Below are positions 17,890 to 25,911 of a stretch of 64,000 nt of DNA, in pieces (within the stretch, counting starts at the first letter, position 1; each line of letters begins with the position of its first letter). A program made the translations under genes and the position numbers. Source of the DNA: Rudaea sp. 3F27F6 (lineage in GTDB: Bacteria > Pseudomonadota > Gammaproteobacteria > Xanthomonadales > Rhodanobacteraceae). The stretch lies in contig NZ_SCNG01000008.1 of NCBI RefSeq assembly GCF_005503555.1, forward strand, positions 1-64,000, written 5' to 3'. The notes beneath the pieces were generated by a model. That model did not search any database. It was not told the origin of the DNA and worked only from the letters and a program-made list of their open reading frames with translations.

Positions 17890-19257
17890 ATGTCTTCTCA
17901 GACAGCAACCATCAATGCGGATGATTTTCGTACCTTCCCGCGGCGTTTAGAGGGCAAGGCGCGCTCGCGCCACCACGCCGAATATGCCGGCTGGCACGCC
18001 AGCGCCTGTTGGAACGGACGCCACTTCGATCGATTTCCCGAGTACATCGTACGCGCTCAGTCTTTGACCGATGTTGCCAGCACGATTGACTTTGCGCGAA
18101 GCCACCGCCTTTCCATCAGCGTGCGCGGCAACGGCCACAGCTATGCGGGCTGTTTCATGCGCGACTCGGGCATCTTGCTCGATCTGTCGGCGTTGAAGCA
18201 GATCGAGATCGATGTGGCCGGACGTAGCGCCAGCGTGCAACCGGGGGTGACCAGCCGGCTACTCAGTGCCGCGCTTGCGCCCCACGGACTCGCGTTTCCG
18301 ACCGGGCACGGCGGCGACGTCGGGATCAGCGGATTTCTGCTCGGCGGCGGACTTGGAATCAATTTCCACGCCTGGGGCAACATGAGCACGTTCAGCGTGT
18401 ACGCGGTCGATGTGATGCTGGCCGACGGTCGGCTGGTGCATGCCGACGCAGAAGAAAATCCGGATCTGTTCTGGGCCGCGCGAGGTGCCGGCCCGCTTTC
18501 CTTCTTCGTGGTGGTCAAGTTCCATCTCCGCTGCTATTCGCTGCCGGTCTTCATCACCTCAAATACGTACAGCACGTCGCTCGACCGGCTGCCGGAATTG
18601 CTTTCCGAAACAGAAAGGATTGGCCCCGAGGCGTCATTGCAGGTCATGGTAGCCGTGGTCTCGGGAAGCAATGGGCACGGAGTGGTGCTCAATACCCTCG
18701 CCTTCGCCGAGGACTCGGGGAAGGCGGAGCAGTTGCACGCATCCCTGATTTATCGTCTGCCGCAAGGCCTGGTTGACGTTGTCTCCGAGAACGCAGCGGC
18801 GAGCTTCGAATCCCTCTACAACAGCACTGAGGCGATGCTGGTATCGCGGCGCTATCGTACCGACAATGTGTTGACTGACCGCGGCGCAGATTCAGCCAAG
18901 ATACTTGCTTCTCATCTTCCGCGGCAGCCGTCGGCTGCTACGGTCTCGCTTTTTATCTGGCGCGGTGATCCCGTGCTGCCTGAGGCGGCATTCTCAGCGC
19001 ATGGCCGATTTTTCCTGTCCACCTATGCGCAGTGGAACGAGGAGCAGGACGACGAACTCAATCGTCGATGGCTTAACGCCCTGTATGACGATCTGGCCGG
19101 CGTATCAACGGCAAGCTACATTAACGAGTTCGATCTGGAAAAACGCTCGGAGTCTGTCAGCCGTTGTTTCGCGCCAAGCAACTGGTCGAAGCTCATGGAG
19201 CTTCGACACCGCTTCGATCCCGATGGAGTGTTCCACGATACGCGCATGCATCGCTGA
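17890..19257 (+). CDS. FAD-linked oxidoreductase, berberine-bridge-enzyme type
   Basis: The 455-residue protein has a PCMH-type FAD-binding domain. RGNGHSYAG contains His83, the usual covalent flavin attachment residue. The second FAD motif is GDVGISGFLLGGGLG, where relatives with bicovalent flavin carry a Cys; here it appears to be Gly, so single covalent attachment is likely. The C-terminal BBE segment (YINEFDLEKR, FAPSNWSKLMELRHRFDPDGVF) is intact. Such enzymes oxidise alcohols, sugars or specialised metabolites using oxygen. ACAGGAG at 17876-17882 fixes the start. It closes the three-gene operon that begins with the methyltransferase. Confidence 0.85.
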   Translation: MSSQTATINADDFRTFPRRLEGKARSRHHAEYAGWHASACWNGRHFDRFPEYIVRAQSLTDVASTIDFARSHRLSISVRGNGHSYAGCFMRDSGILLDLSALKQIEIDVAGRSASVQPGVTSRLLSAALAPHGLAFPTGHGGDVGISGFLLGGGLGINFHAWGNMSTFSVYAVDVMLADGRLVHADAEENPDLFWAARGAGPLSFFVVVKFHLRCYSLPVFITSNTYSTSLDRLPELLSETERIGPEASLQVMVAVVSGSNGHGVVLNTLAFAEDSGKAEQLHASLIYRLPQGLVDVVSENAAASFESLYNSTEAMLVSRRYRTDNVLTDRGADSAKILASHLPRQPSAATVSLFIWRGDPVLPEAAFSAHGRFFLSTYAQWNEEQDDELNRRWLNALYDDLAGVSTASYINEFDLEKRSESVSRCFAPSNWSKLMELRHRFDPDGVFHDTRMHR

Positions 19258-19297
19258 TTCGGCTATGACGAATTGAGCTTGTGAGGATCGCAACGAC

Positions 19298-19340
19298 GAA
19301 AGAAAATACGGCCCGAAGCTCCAGAGGAGACTACGGGCCG
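19298..19340 (-). terminator. Terminator, minus strand
   Basis: A 7-bp stem (19309-19315 with 19334-19340) enclosing an inner 4-bp stem is followed on the minus strand by TATTTTCTTT. It sits downstream of the minus-strand gene at 19444-20646. It may also block read-through from the convergent operon. Confidence 0.6.
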
Positions 19341-19443
19341 CAAACAATAACCCAACCAGCTACTTCATTCTGCGAAAGTCAGACCGGATGACGGCCCGAA
19401 CCTTCAGAAAGATGGATCAGCCACTGAAAGCTCCTGCGCTTCG

Positions 19444-20646
19444 TCAGTTCGATTCAGTGAATTGGATGTATCCCGCCGTCGTCGCAGTGGGCGCAGCCGC
19501 AGTACAAGGGCCCAGGGTCAGGTTGTTGTATTCCCCGGTCTCGCCCTTGCTCAAACATGTCGGCGTGTTGAGGGTCCCGTCGCTGACCTTGACCTGCACG
19601 GTGAGAGACGATCCCGAATTGAACGTTGCTTGAGGAGAACCGGCGTCCAATCCGAATATATTGAACTCCGTCTGGTTCCACGTCGCGCCAATGTCGGCAG
19701 TGTTGCCATTCTGAGTTACCGCCTTTGCGGTTGTACCATAGGTAAAGGTCACTGCGTCATTGCCGCTGATCGAGGCGGAGCCTGACAACACCACCTTGCC
19801 GAGATCGGCATATGCAACATTGCTGGCGGCTACACCAGCACTGTTCTTGGCGCATCCGATGTACTGGTTGCCGCCGAAGGTGTAGGCGCCGACGCTTGCT
19901 GCATTGGCCCATCCATTTGGGCAATTGTATACATAGGTTTGAGTACCGAAACAGAAACCAAAGAAGTTGAAGCCACTACACTGCGTTGTGGCAGGAATAT
20001 AAATCCAGTTTTGAATATACGCCTGAGCTCCCACAACACCTGTATCGAGGCCGGAAACTCCAGACGCATCGTAGTTGGAGCCATAAATAAACTGTTCCCA
20101 GGTATAGCAGCTGGGATAACCCAAGCTTGAACAAAAAGTCGATGTGCCAGGACTCAGATTCGTATTGATCTGCAGGGAATAGTCGCCGGTACTCGCCGAA
20201 GTCACGCCCGTAACTGTCGGAAAACTGCCGGTCGCAGATTGGGTCAGGCCCGACGTCTGCGCCATATAGTCAGTTCCGTTACCTGTCGTTCCCGCAACGC
20301 TGCCCACCCCTGTCGATGTTCCTGCAGTGCTTTCGTCGGATTGCACAGCGCTACCAGCCGCCCCTTGCCTAGGCAATTGTGAAGGCCTAATCGCCGGCAC
20401 GGGTACGCAGGGCTCCGCTTCCCAAGTCATCTCTGGATAAGTCGCATGAAAGCAGCCCTCCTCCAGCGGCGGGAATGCTTTGAGGTTTTCATGCCATGCG
20501 TGCAGCGCTTCGGACGTTGGACTCACGGCGACACCATGATAAGCCTCCGTCGCACCAGCCGGCGTCAGTGCAAACAGACTCATTGAACTGATGGCACATG
20601 CAACGGTGAGCACGCAGCGTTTCCTGGACTTCGCATTCGACTTCAT
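19444..20646 (-). CDS. Conserved secreted protein of unknown function, copy 1
   Basis: The 400-residue protein has a signal peptide ending LTPAGA (residues 23-28). It belongs to a group of bacterial secreted proteins typified by EGCFHATYP near the mature N-terminus, TGSFPTVTGVTS, a YTWEQFIYG block and a Cys-containing QNWIYIPAT region. It ends GEYNNLTLGPC and IQFTESN. The fold is probably beta-rich. It is a paralogue of the product of 47944-49044; the signal peptide and first 60 residues are nearly the same and the middle differs. ATG 20646 follows AGGAGAGAG. The frame is open to 20784, but that extension lacks a ribosome site. Function is unknown. Confidence 0.85.
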   Translation of the reverse strand: MKSNAKSRKRCVLTVACAISSMSLFALTPAGATEAYHGVAVSPTSEALHAWHENLKAFPPLEEGCFHATYPEMTWEAEPCVPVPAIRPSQLPRQGAAGSAVQSDESTAGTSTGVGSVAGTTGNGTDYMAQTSGLTQSATGSFPTVTGVTSASTGDYSLQINTNLSPGTSTFCSSLGYPSCYTWEQFIYGSNYDASGVSGLDTGVVGAQAYIQNWIYIPATTQCSGFNFFGFCFGTQTYVYNCPNGWANAASVGAYTFGGNQYIGCAKNSAGVAASNVAYADLGKVVLSGSASISGNDAVTFTYGTTAKAVTQNGNTADIGATWNQTEFNIFGLDAGSPQATFNSGSSLTVQVKVSDGTLNTPTCLSKGETGEYNNLTLGPCTAAAPTATTAGYIQFTESN

Positions 20647-20848
20647 GCATCTCTCTCCTAGAGTAAGTGTGATAAGACACGCCACTTCCTCGCGCGGCGC
20701 GCAGCAACCACGACATCGGCAGACCCCGAACACGCACGATCCCGCGTCGAAAAAATTCGACGCGCGACCGATAACCCGAAACACGAGGGTTATGTACGCT
20801 AAACGGCTGACGAAACCTTCAGGGAAATCGGACGACTCGATTTCTTAT
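20644..20848 (-). repeat. Conserved 5' leader, copy 1
   Basis: These roughly 200 bases upstream of the secreted-protein start match 49042-49247 almost base for base. They include the ribosome site and a 7-bp inverted repeat ATAACCC/GGGTTAT (20771-20793). Its 9-base loop is largely different in the other copy, while both stem arms are unchanged. This suggests a regulatory hairpin or protein-binding site, or a recent duplication. Confidence 0.8.
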
Positions 20849-20883
20849 CATTTCACCTCGGCAAGTGCATGCACGGCGCCTCG

Positions 20884-21080
20884 GCTCAGATCGAAAGTGC
20901 TTAGACTGAGAATGAGGAGATTTGGATCATGCCCAAGGAACGCTTTAGCCAGATTTTGCTCAAGGTAAGCAGGGGGGAACTTCTGAACTCGGTCTGTCGA
21001 CGGCAGGCTGTGGCTCATATTCGTGACCACATGCGGCACTTCGAGTGACGTATTTGCCGGGCGCTACATTAGAACCGTTC
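20884..21080 (+). mobile_element. IS3-family insertion sequence remnant
   Basis: Positions 20886-20948 match the left end of the IS3-type element at 51545-51610 (minus strand) with few changes. The match includes the ribosome site GAGGAG and the orfA start MPKxRF. After that the sequence jumps to a stretch reading CRRQAVAHIRDHMRHFE, loosely like the beginning of an IS3 orfB. This is consistent with an internal deletion. The 39-codon frame starting at 20930 is a relic, not a gene. The match over the first 60 bases is direct; the orfB part is an inference. Confidence 0.65.
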
Positions 21081-21641
21081 TTCGGTCCACTACACCCCGC
21101 AACCGCGGAGCGCTGAGTTGCCACTGACCGTAGCGGTCATTGAACTGGCGGGGCAGTACAGCAGGTAGGCAAATGGAAAAACGGCGTCGGACGCCACGCG
21201 TCCGCTTGGTTCAAGCCAGGCGAAATCCCGCCTGCCATCTCAAGCGATTGAAATCAAAAACAAATTTCTCACAACTCGCGAAATTCGTCGCAAAACCGCT
21301 TGTGCCCTGTCTTCAGGGATGTATATCGCGATATGCGGGGAGGTGTGGACGCAGAGAGCTTTCGCCCCTGCGGCTACAGTCGAACGGCTGCAGACCTGGG
21401 TTTCCAGGCAGCCACAACAGCTCTGTGGAAGTACAGACGCGCCTCTGCGGCAACATTTTTCAAGTTGCACAAGCAAAATTGCGTTGCGCCTGCATTGCCA
21501 ATTTCATCACAATTGCATACAGTCAATTCGGCCGGTCAAACGGCCGTTACAGATGAAATCCGCGCGAATCGCGACGAAGCAGGCGGACATCGTCCGGTAC
21601 GCCAAGGCAGTGGGGATCTCGCAGAACTTCCATCTGGGCTT
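21081..21641. other. Intergenic region before the ECF sigma factor
   Basis: About 560 bases with only overlapping short frames. The sigma factor frame is open back to 21300, but that extension is Cys-rich and low in family similarity, so it is treated as noncoding. Confidence 0.4.
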
Positions 21642-22175
21642 ATGACTCAACTCCAAACCGATGCTGCACTACCCGGCCCGGCCGCGCAGATGCTGTTCAA
21701 CCAGGTCTACGCGGACCTGCGCAAACGCGCGCGCACGCTGCTCGCGAGTCATCAGACCAGCTCGCTCAATACCACCGCACTCGTTCACGAGGCCTATCTG
21801 AAGTTCGGCCGCTCGCCGCAGTCTCCGAGCAGCGCCCTGCACTTCTTCAACGCCGCATCGGTCGCAATGCGCCAGGTCATCATCGATCATGCACGCTATC
21901 TGAGCGCTCACAAGCGCAGCGCAGATGCAGTCGTCACCTTGGACGGCCATTTGAACGAAGAAGGCGCGATGAACGTCTCCGAGACGATGCGCCTGAGCGA
22001 CGCGCTCGAAGCGCTGCGCGCCGGCGATGCGCGCCTCGCGCAAATCGTCGATCTGCATTTCTTTGCCGGCTTAGGCTTTGCCGAAATCGCCAAACTCCTC
22101 GACGTATCGCTGAGCACGGTCGAACGCGACTGGCGCACCGCGCGCGCGCTGCTCTATCGCGACATGGCGGAGTAG
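21642..22175 (+). CDS. ECF RNA polymerase sigma factor (TIGR02999/Sig-70_X6 type)
   Basis: The 177-residue protein has region 2 (FNQVYADLRKRARTLLAS, LNTTALVHEAYLKF) and region 4 (ALRAGDARLAQIVDLHFFAGLGFAEIAKLLDVSLSTVERDWRTARALLYRDM). The layout with a long linker rich in HFFNAASVAMRQVIIDHAR is typical of the kinase-associated ECF group. It ends 6 bases before the TTG start of the Ser/Thr kinase, so the two are almost certainly co-transcribed and translationally coupled. The kinase is likely to control this sigma factor, as known for such pairs. The ribosome site is poor. Confidence 0.9.
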   Translation: MTQLQTDAALPGPAAQMLFNQVYADLRKRARTLLASHQTSSLNTTALVHEAYLKFGRSPQSPSSALHFFNAASVAMRQVIIDHARYLSAHKRSADAVVTLDGHLNEEGAMNVSETMRLSDALEALRAGDARLAQIVDLHFFAGLGFAEIAKLLDVSLSTVERDWRTARALLYRDMAE

Positions 22176-22181
22176 CTTTTC

Positions 22182-25100
22182 TTGAACCGCGAGATCGCAG
22201 CCCTGCTGCACGAGGTGCTCAGCCAGCCTGAGACCTCGCGGGAGGACTGGATCGCCGCGGCCTGTGCCGACACGCCGCAAACCGCCGCCGAACTGCGCGA
22301 ACTTCTGCGCCGCGACGCGCAGGGCGGAGGCATCCTCGATCGGCCTCTGGGCGTGCTCGCCAAAGGCCTGCAACTCAATGTCGACGATCCCGCGCAGGAA
22401 CTGATCGGGCGGCGTATCGGCCCGTATCGGCTTACCGCCCTGCTCGGCTCGGGCGGCATGGGCGTGGTCTATCTCGCCGAGCGAGCCGACGCGCCGTTCG
22501 AACAGACCGTCGCCCTCAAGCTCGTGCGCAGCGAGAAGCTGCATGGCGAAGCACAGGCGCGTTTCGCACGCGAACGCCGCATCCTCGCGTGCCTTTCTCA
22601 TCCGCATATCGCCCGCCTGATCGACGGCGGATTCGACGAGCAAGGCCATCCCTGGCTGGCGATGGAATACGTTGACGGCGAACCGCTCATCAACTGGTGC
22701 AACGCGCGCAAGCTCGGCATCGAGGAGCGCCTGCATCTTCTGCTCGATCTCTGCGATGCAGTCGAGTACGCGCATCAGCACGCCGTAGTCCATCGCGACA
22801 TCAAGCCGAGCAACGTCCTCATCGACCGCAGCGGCACGGCCAAATTGTTCGACTTCGGTATCGCCAAACAACTCGACGAAGAACATTCCGATACCTTCGC
22901 CACCGAGACGCGCGCACGCCTGCTCACGCCCGCTTATGCCGCGCCCGAGCAGATCCATGGCGACAAGGTTACGACCGCGACCGACGTACATGCGCTCGGC
23001 CTGTTCCTATATGAACTGCTCTGTGGACGACGCGCCTACGGCAGCCAGAGCAGTGCGCAGTTCGACCTGCTGCGCGAAATTCTCGAACGCGACGCCCCGG
23101 CGATGAGCATGCGGCTGCTTGCCGCCGAACCCCCCGTGGCCGCCGATATCGCCGCCGAGCGCGGCCTCAACGAACGCATGCTGCAGCGCGTGCTGCGCGG
23201 CGATCTGCAGGCCATCGTCGCCAAAGCACTGCGCAAGGAGCCGCGCGCACGCTACCGCACCGTCGCCGAGTTCGGCGACGACCTACGCCGCTATCTCGAT
23301 GGCGAACCGGTGCTCGCCGTTGAAGGTGCACGCACCTATCGTCTGCACAAATTCGTTGCCCAGCACCGCGTTGCCGTGAGCCTCGCCGCGATCGCTTTTT
23401 TGTGCCTACTGACGGCGCTCATCGGCATGACCTGGCTCGGCCACGAGCTTCGCCTGAAGGCGGAGCGCGCAGACCAGCAGTCGCGCACGGCCGTCGCCAC
23501 GCGCGACTTCCTACTCGACCTGTTCAAGGCTGCGTCTCCCGAACGCACACTCGGCAAGATTCCCGATGCGGTCGAACTCGTCGATATCGGCGCGCGGCGC
23601 GCGGCAAGCCAGCTCGACGCGCAGCCGGAACTGCAGGCGCAATTGCTCGGCACGCTCGGCAACGTCTACGTCAACCTCGGCAAATACGACACGGCGCTGG
23701 CTACGCTCGAGAAAGCGCGCGGCATATCCGCGATCGCATCCGGCGATGATTCCGCGGCGACGATGCAACTGGACATCGACATCGCCTATGCGACCTACAT
23801 GGCGCACAAGAACTCCGATCAGATACGCCCGCTGCTCGATCACGTTATCGCCGTGCAGCGGCAATTGCCCGTCGGGCAACGCACCCTGCTCGTGCCGGCA
23901 TTGACGAAACTCGGCCTAGTTGAACTCGACCGCGCCCAATATGCGTCGGCCGAGAAAGCGCTGCGCGAAGCGATCGATCTCGCACGCTCGCAAGGCAACG
24001 CCGGGGAACGTCGGCTCATGGATGCGCTACTGGCCCTGTCCAATGCTTTCGGCCTGACTCAGCAGTCGTCAAAGACCGTGCCGCTGCTGCGTGAAGCGAC
24101 AGCGATCGCCGACAGAACGCTGCCTGCGGGCGACCCCGATAGGAACAATTTGCAGGTCAATCTTGCCGCCATGCTTGCGCTCAACGGTCAGCCCGCCGAA
24201 GCTGAGAAGTTGCTGCGCGACGCCGTCGAGACACAGAAGCGCATCCTCGGCGAACAGCATCCGCAATATCTCGTCAGTCTGGTCACGCTCGCAGACATAC
24301 TGATGCGTGAGCGTAAACTCGACGAGTCGGAAACCTTGTTCAAAAAAACGCTTGCACTCGCAGAGAACCTCGACAAAACCGGTGACGTCACCATCCTGAG
24401 TCTGCGCCGGTTGGCGCTCGTAAAACAGCAACTAGGCGATCCGGCCGCCGCTTTGCCGTATGCCGAACGCGCGCTCGAAGCGGCGAAAGGAAAATACGGC
24501 GAGGACAATGCGAACACGCTTGATGCCGGCTCGACGCTCGTCGATATTCGCTTCCGCCTTGGTGAGTACGCGCAAGCGGAAGCCATGGCGCACGGCATTC
24601 TCGCTCGTACCGAGCGTTTGAATATGGCGATCATGACGTCGACCACGTCGATTCGGCTCGGGCAGACGCTGCGCATGGATGGACGGCCCGCGGAGGGGAT
24701 GCCTTATTTGCGCCGTGCCCTCGACACACTCAACGCGAGCCGCGGCGAACGCAATCTCGACTCGCTCACCGCCCTTCTCGAACTGGCGAAGGCGCAACGC
24801 GATGCGAGCAATTTCGATGCGGCGCGCGAGCAGGCGCAAAAAGCGCTGAGATTCGCGCCTGATCCTCTGCCGGCCGACGACAGCCGCATTCTCCAGGCAC
24901 GCGCCGTGATTGCACAGTTGGACTATCTGCAGGGACGCTGCAGCGAGACTTCGTTGTCCGACCTGGAAACCTTGCGCAAACGCATTGAACGCGACACGCC
25001 GAAAGCGACGGCAGCGATCGCCGGCGTGGCGTTGACGGCGAGCTTGTGCAAGCGGCAAATGCAGGGGCATGCGGCGGCCGATGCAGAGAACGAGGCAGCG

Positions 25101-25190
25101 ATCCGCGCCTACGCCAAAGACATTCTGCAAACCGCCATTGTCGATCCGTTCTCGCGCAAATTGGCGAAGCAGGAACTTGGCACGAAATAA
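22182..25190 (+). CDS. Membrane Ser/Thr protein kinase with TPR-like C-terminus (sigma-linked copy)
   Basis: The 1002-residue protein has the same architecture and residue numbering as the orphan kinase at 3387. The glycine loop GSGGMGVVY is at 89-97, with Lys113, HRDIKPSN at 204-211 and DFG at 224-226. The membrane segment is around 397-420 and helical TPR-like repeats extend to the end. The catalytic residues all appear intact, so an active kinase is expected. TTG is the start, with GGCGGAG overlapping the end of the sigma factor gene as ribosome site. Neighbourhood points to a role in controlling the ECF sigma factor. The TPR half differs most from the paralogue, suggesting a different signal or partner. 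Confidence 0.9.
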   Translation: MNREIAALLHEVLSQPETSREDWIAAACADTPQTAAELRELLRRDAQGGGILDRPLGVLAKGLQLNVDDPAQELIGRRIGPYRLTALLGSGGMGVVYLAERADAPFEQTVALKLVRSEKLHGEAQARFARERRILACLSHPHIARLIDGGFDEQGHPWLAMEYVDGEPLINWCNARKLGIEERLHLLLDLCDAVEYAHQHAVVHRDIKPSNVLIDRSGTAKLFDFGIAKQLDEEHSDTFATETRARLLTPAYAAPEQIHGDKVTTATDVHALGLFLYELLCGRRAYGSQSSAQFDLLREILERDAPAMSMRLLAAEPPVAADIAAERGLNERMLQRVLRGDLQAIVAKALRKEPRARYRTVAEFGDDLRRYLDGEPVLAVEGARTYRLHKFVAQHRVAVSLAAIAFLCLLTALIGMTWLGHELRLKAERADQQSRTAVATRDFLLDLFKAASPERTLGKIPDAVELVDIGARRAASQLDAQPELQAQLLGTLGNVYVNLGKYDTALATLEKARGISAIASGDDSAATMQLDIDIAYATYMAHKNSDQIRPLLDHVIAVQRQLPVGQRTLLVPALTKLGLVELDRAQYASAEKALREAIDLARSQGNAGERRLMDALLALSNAFGLTQQSSKTVPLLREATAIADRTLPAGDPDRNNLQVNLAAMLALNGQPAEAEKLLRDAVETQKRILGEQHPQYLVSLVTLADILMRERKLDESETLFKKTLALAENLDKTGDVTILSLRRLALVKQQLGDPAAALPYAERALEAAKGKYGEDNANTLDAGSTLVDIRFRLGEYAQAEAMAHGILARTERLNMAIMTSTTSIRLGQTLRMDGRPAEGMPYLRRALDTLNASRGERNLDSLTALLELAKAQRDASNFDAAREQAQKALRFAPDPLPADDSRILQARAVIAQLDYLQGRCSETSLSDLETLRKRIERDTPKATAAIAGVALTASLCKRQMQGHAAADAENEAAIRAYAKDILQTAIVDPFSRKLAKQELGTK

Positions 25191-25477
25191 AGCGCAGTGG
25201 CGCGGATCGCGTGACGGCGAGTGCTCCGTGTACAGCGCTGCCATTCGATTTGCCGGCTCACCCCGGGTCGGATAAATGAAGGGATTGCCGGCCCTTTTAC
25301 GTACTCACTACTTGATCCGGTTTTCCGAACAGCGAACTCGGATCAGCAAATTGCAGGCGCGGCGGCAATCCACATCTTTTCGGAGGAAAGAAATCGACCG
25401 ATCGATCCGATACCGGCGCGACTCGAAGGCAGTACGAGAACGCCACCTTCTGGCAATGGACGCGTCGAAGCGAAGAC

Positions 25478-25840
25478 ATGCAACCCGAGGGACTCGTCGA
25501 CGTAAGTAAGCGCGCTTGGGCAATCGGATTTCTCGTCCACGTCGCCATGACTCGCAAAGCGTGGGAAGAACTCGTTGAGATACGGTACGACCTACCCCTC
25601 ATGGAAAGGAATCCACGCATGCGCGAGCGTCGTCTCATCGACATTCTTCTGCAGGCTTACCGGCTCGCGCGCACGCAAGGCAAAAAAAAGACGGCCCAAT
25701 TCAATACATACCGACTCACCAGCCCCGAAGAACGCAGAGCGACCGGAAAAGTCGCGATCAAGAATGAAGTTCTCGTGAGTTGCGGCCCGAACCATTTCGG
25801 CAATCCGATGATCACGATCTCGTTGACGGATGAGCATTAA
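25478..25840 (+). CDS. Small DUF6573-like protein
   Basis: The 120-residue product reads GLVDVSKRAWAIGFLVHVAMTRKAWEEL, then RRLIDILLQAYRLAR and FNTYRL, ending GPNHFGNPMITISLTDEH. This order matches DUF6573 proteins (often near plasmid or phage genes), whose function is unknown. The homology seems to extend upstream of ATG 25478 (QWTRRSED), but no ATG, GTG or TTG exists in that frame back to the stop at 25313. The N-terminus may therefore be degenerate. GGAGGAAAG at 25382-25390 could be a leftover ribosome site. The upstream gap (25191-25477) holds at most a weak hairpin followed by TTTT (25279-25298). Confidence 0.55.
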   Translation: MQPEGLVDVSKRAWAIGFLVHVAMTRKAWEELVEIRYDLPLMERNPRMRERRLIDILLQAYRLARTQGKKKTAQFNTYRLTSPEERRATGKVAIKNEVLVSCGPNHFGNPMITISLTDEH

Positions 25841-25911
25841 CGGTCCATCGAAGTTCGCGCAGTACCCGCAAGACACCGGCAATAGCCGTACTCACTATGG
25901 AGAGGAATCCG

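Noticed and set aside
21140-21556. Frames upstream of the ECF sigma factor, including the 114-residue N-terminal extension from 21300
   Set aside because: The sigma homology begins only at about 21642, and the upstream residues show no family similarity.
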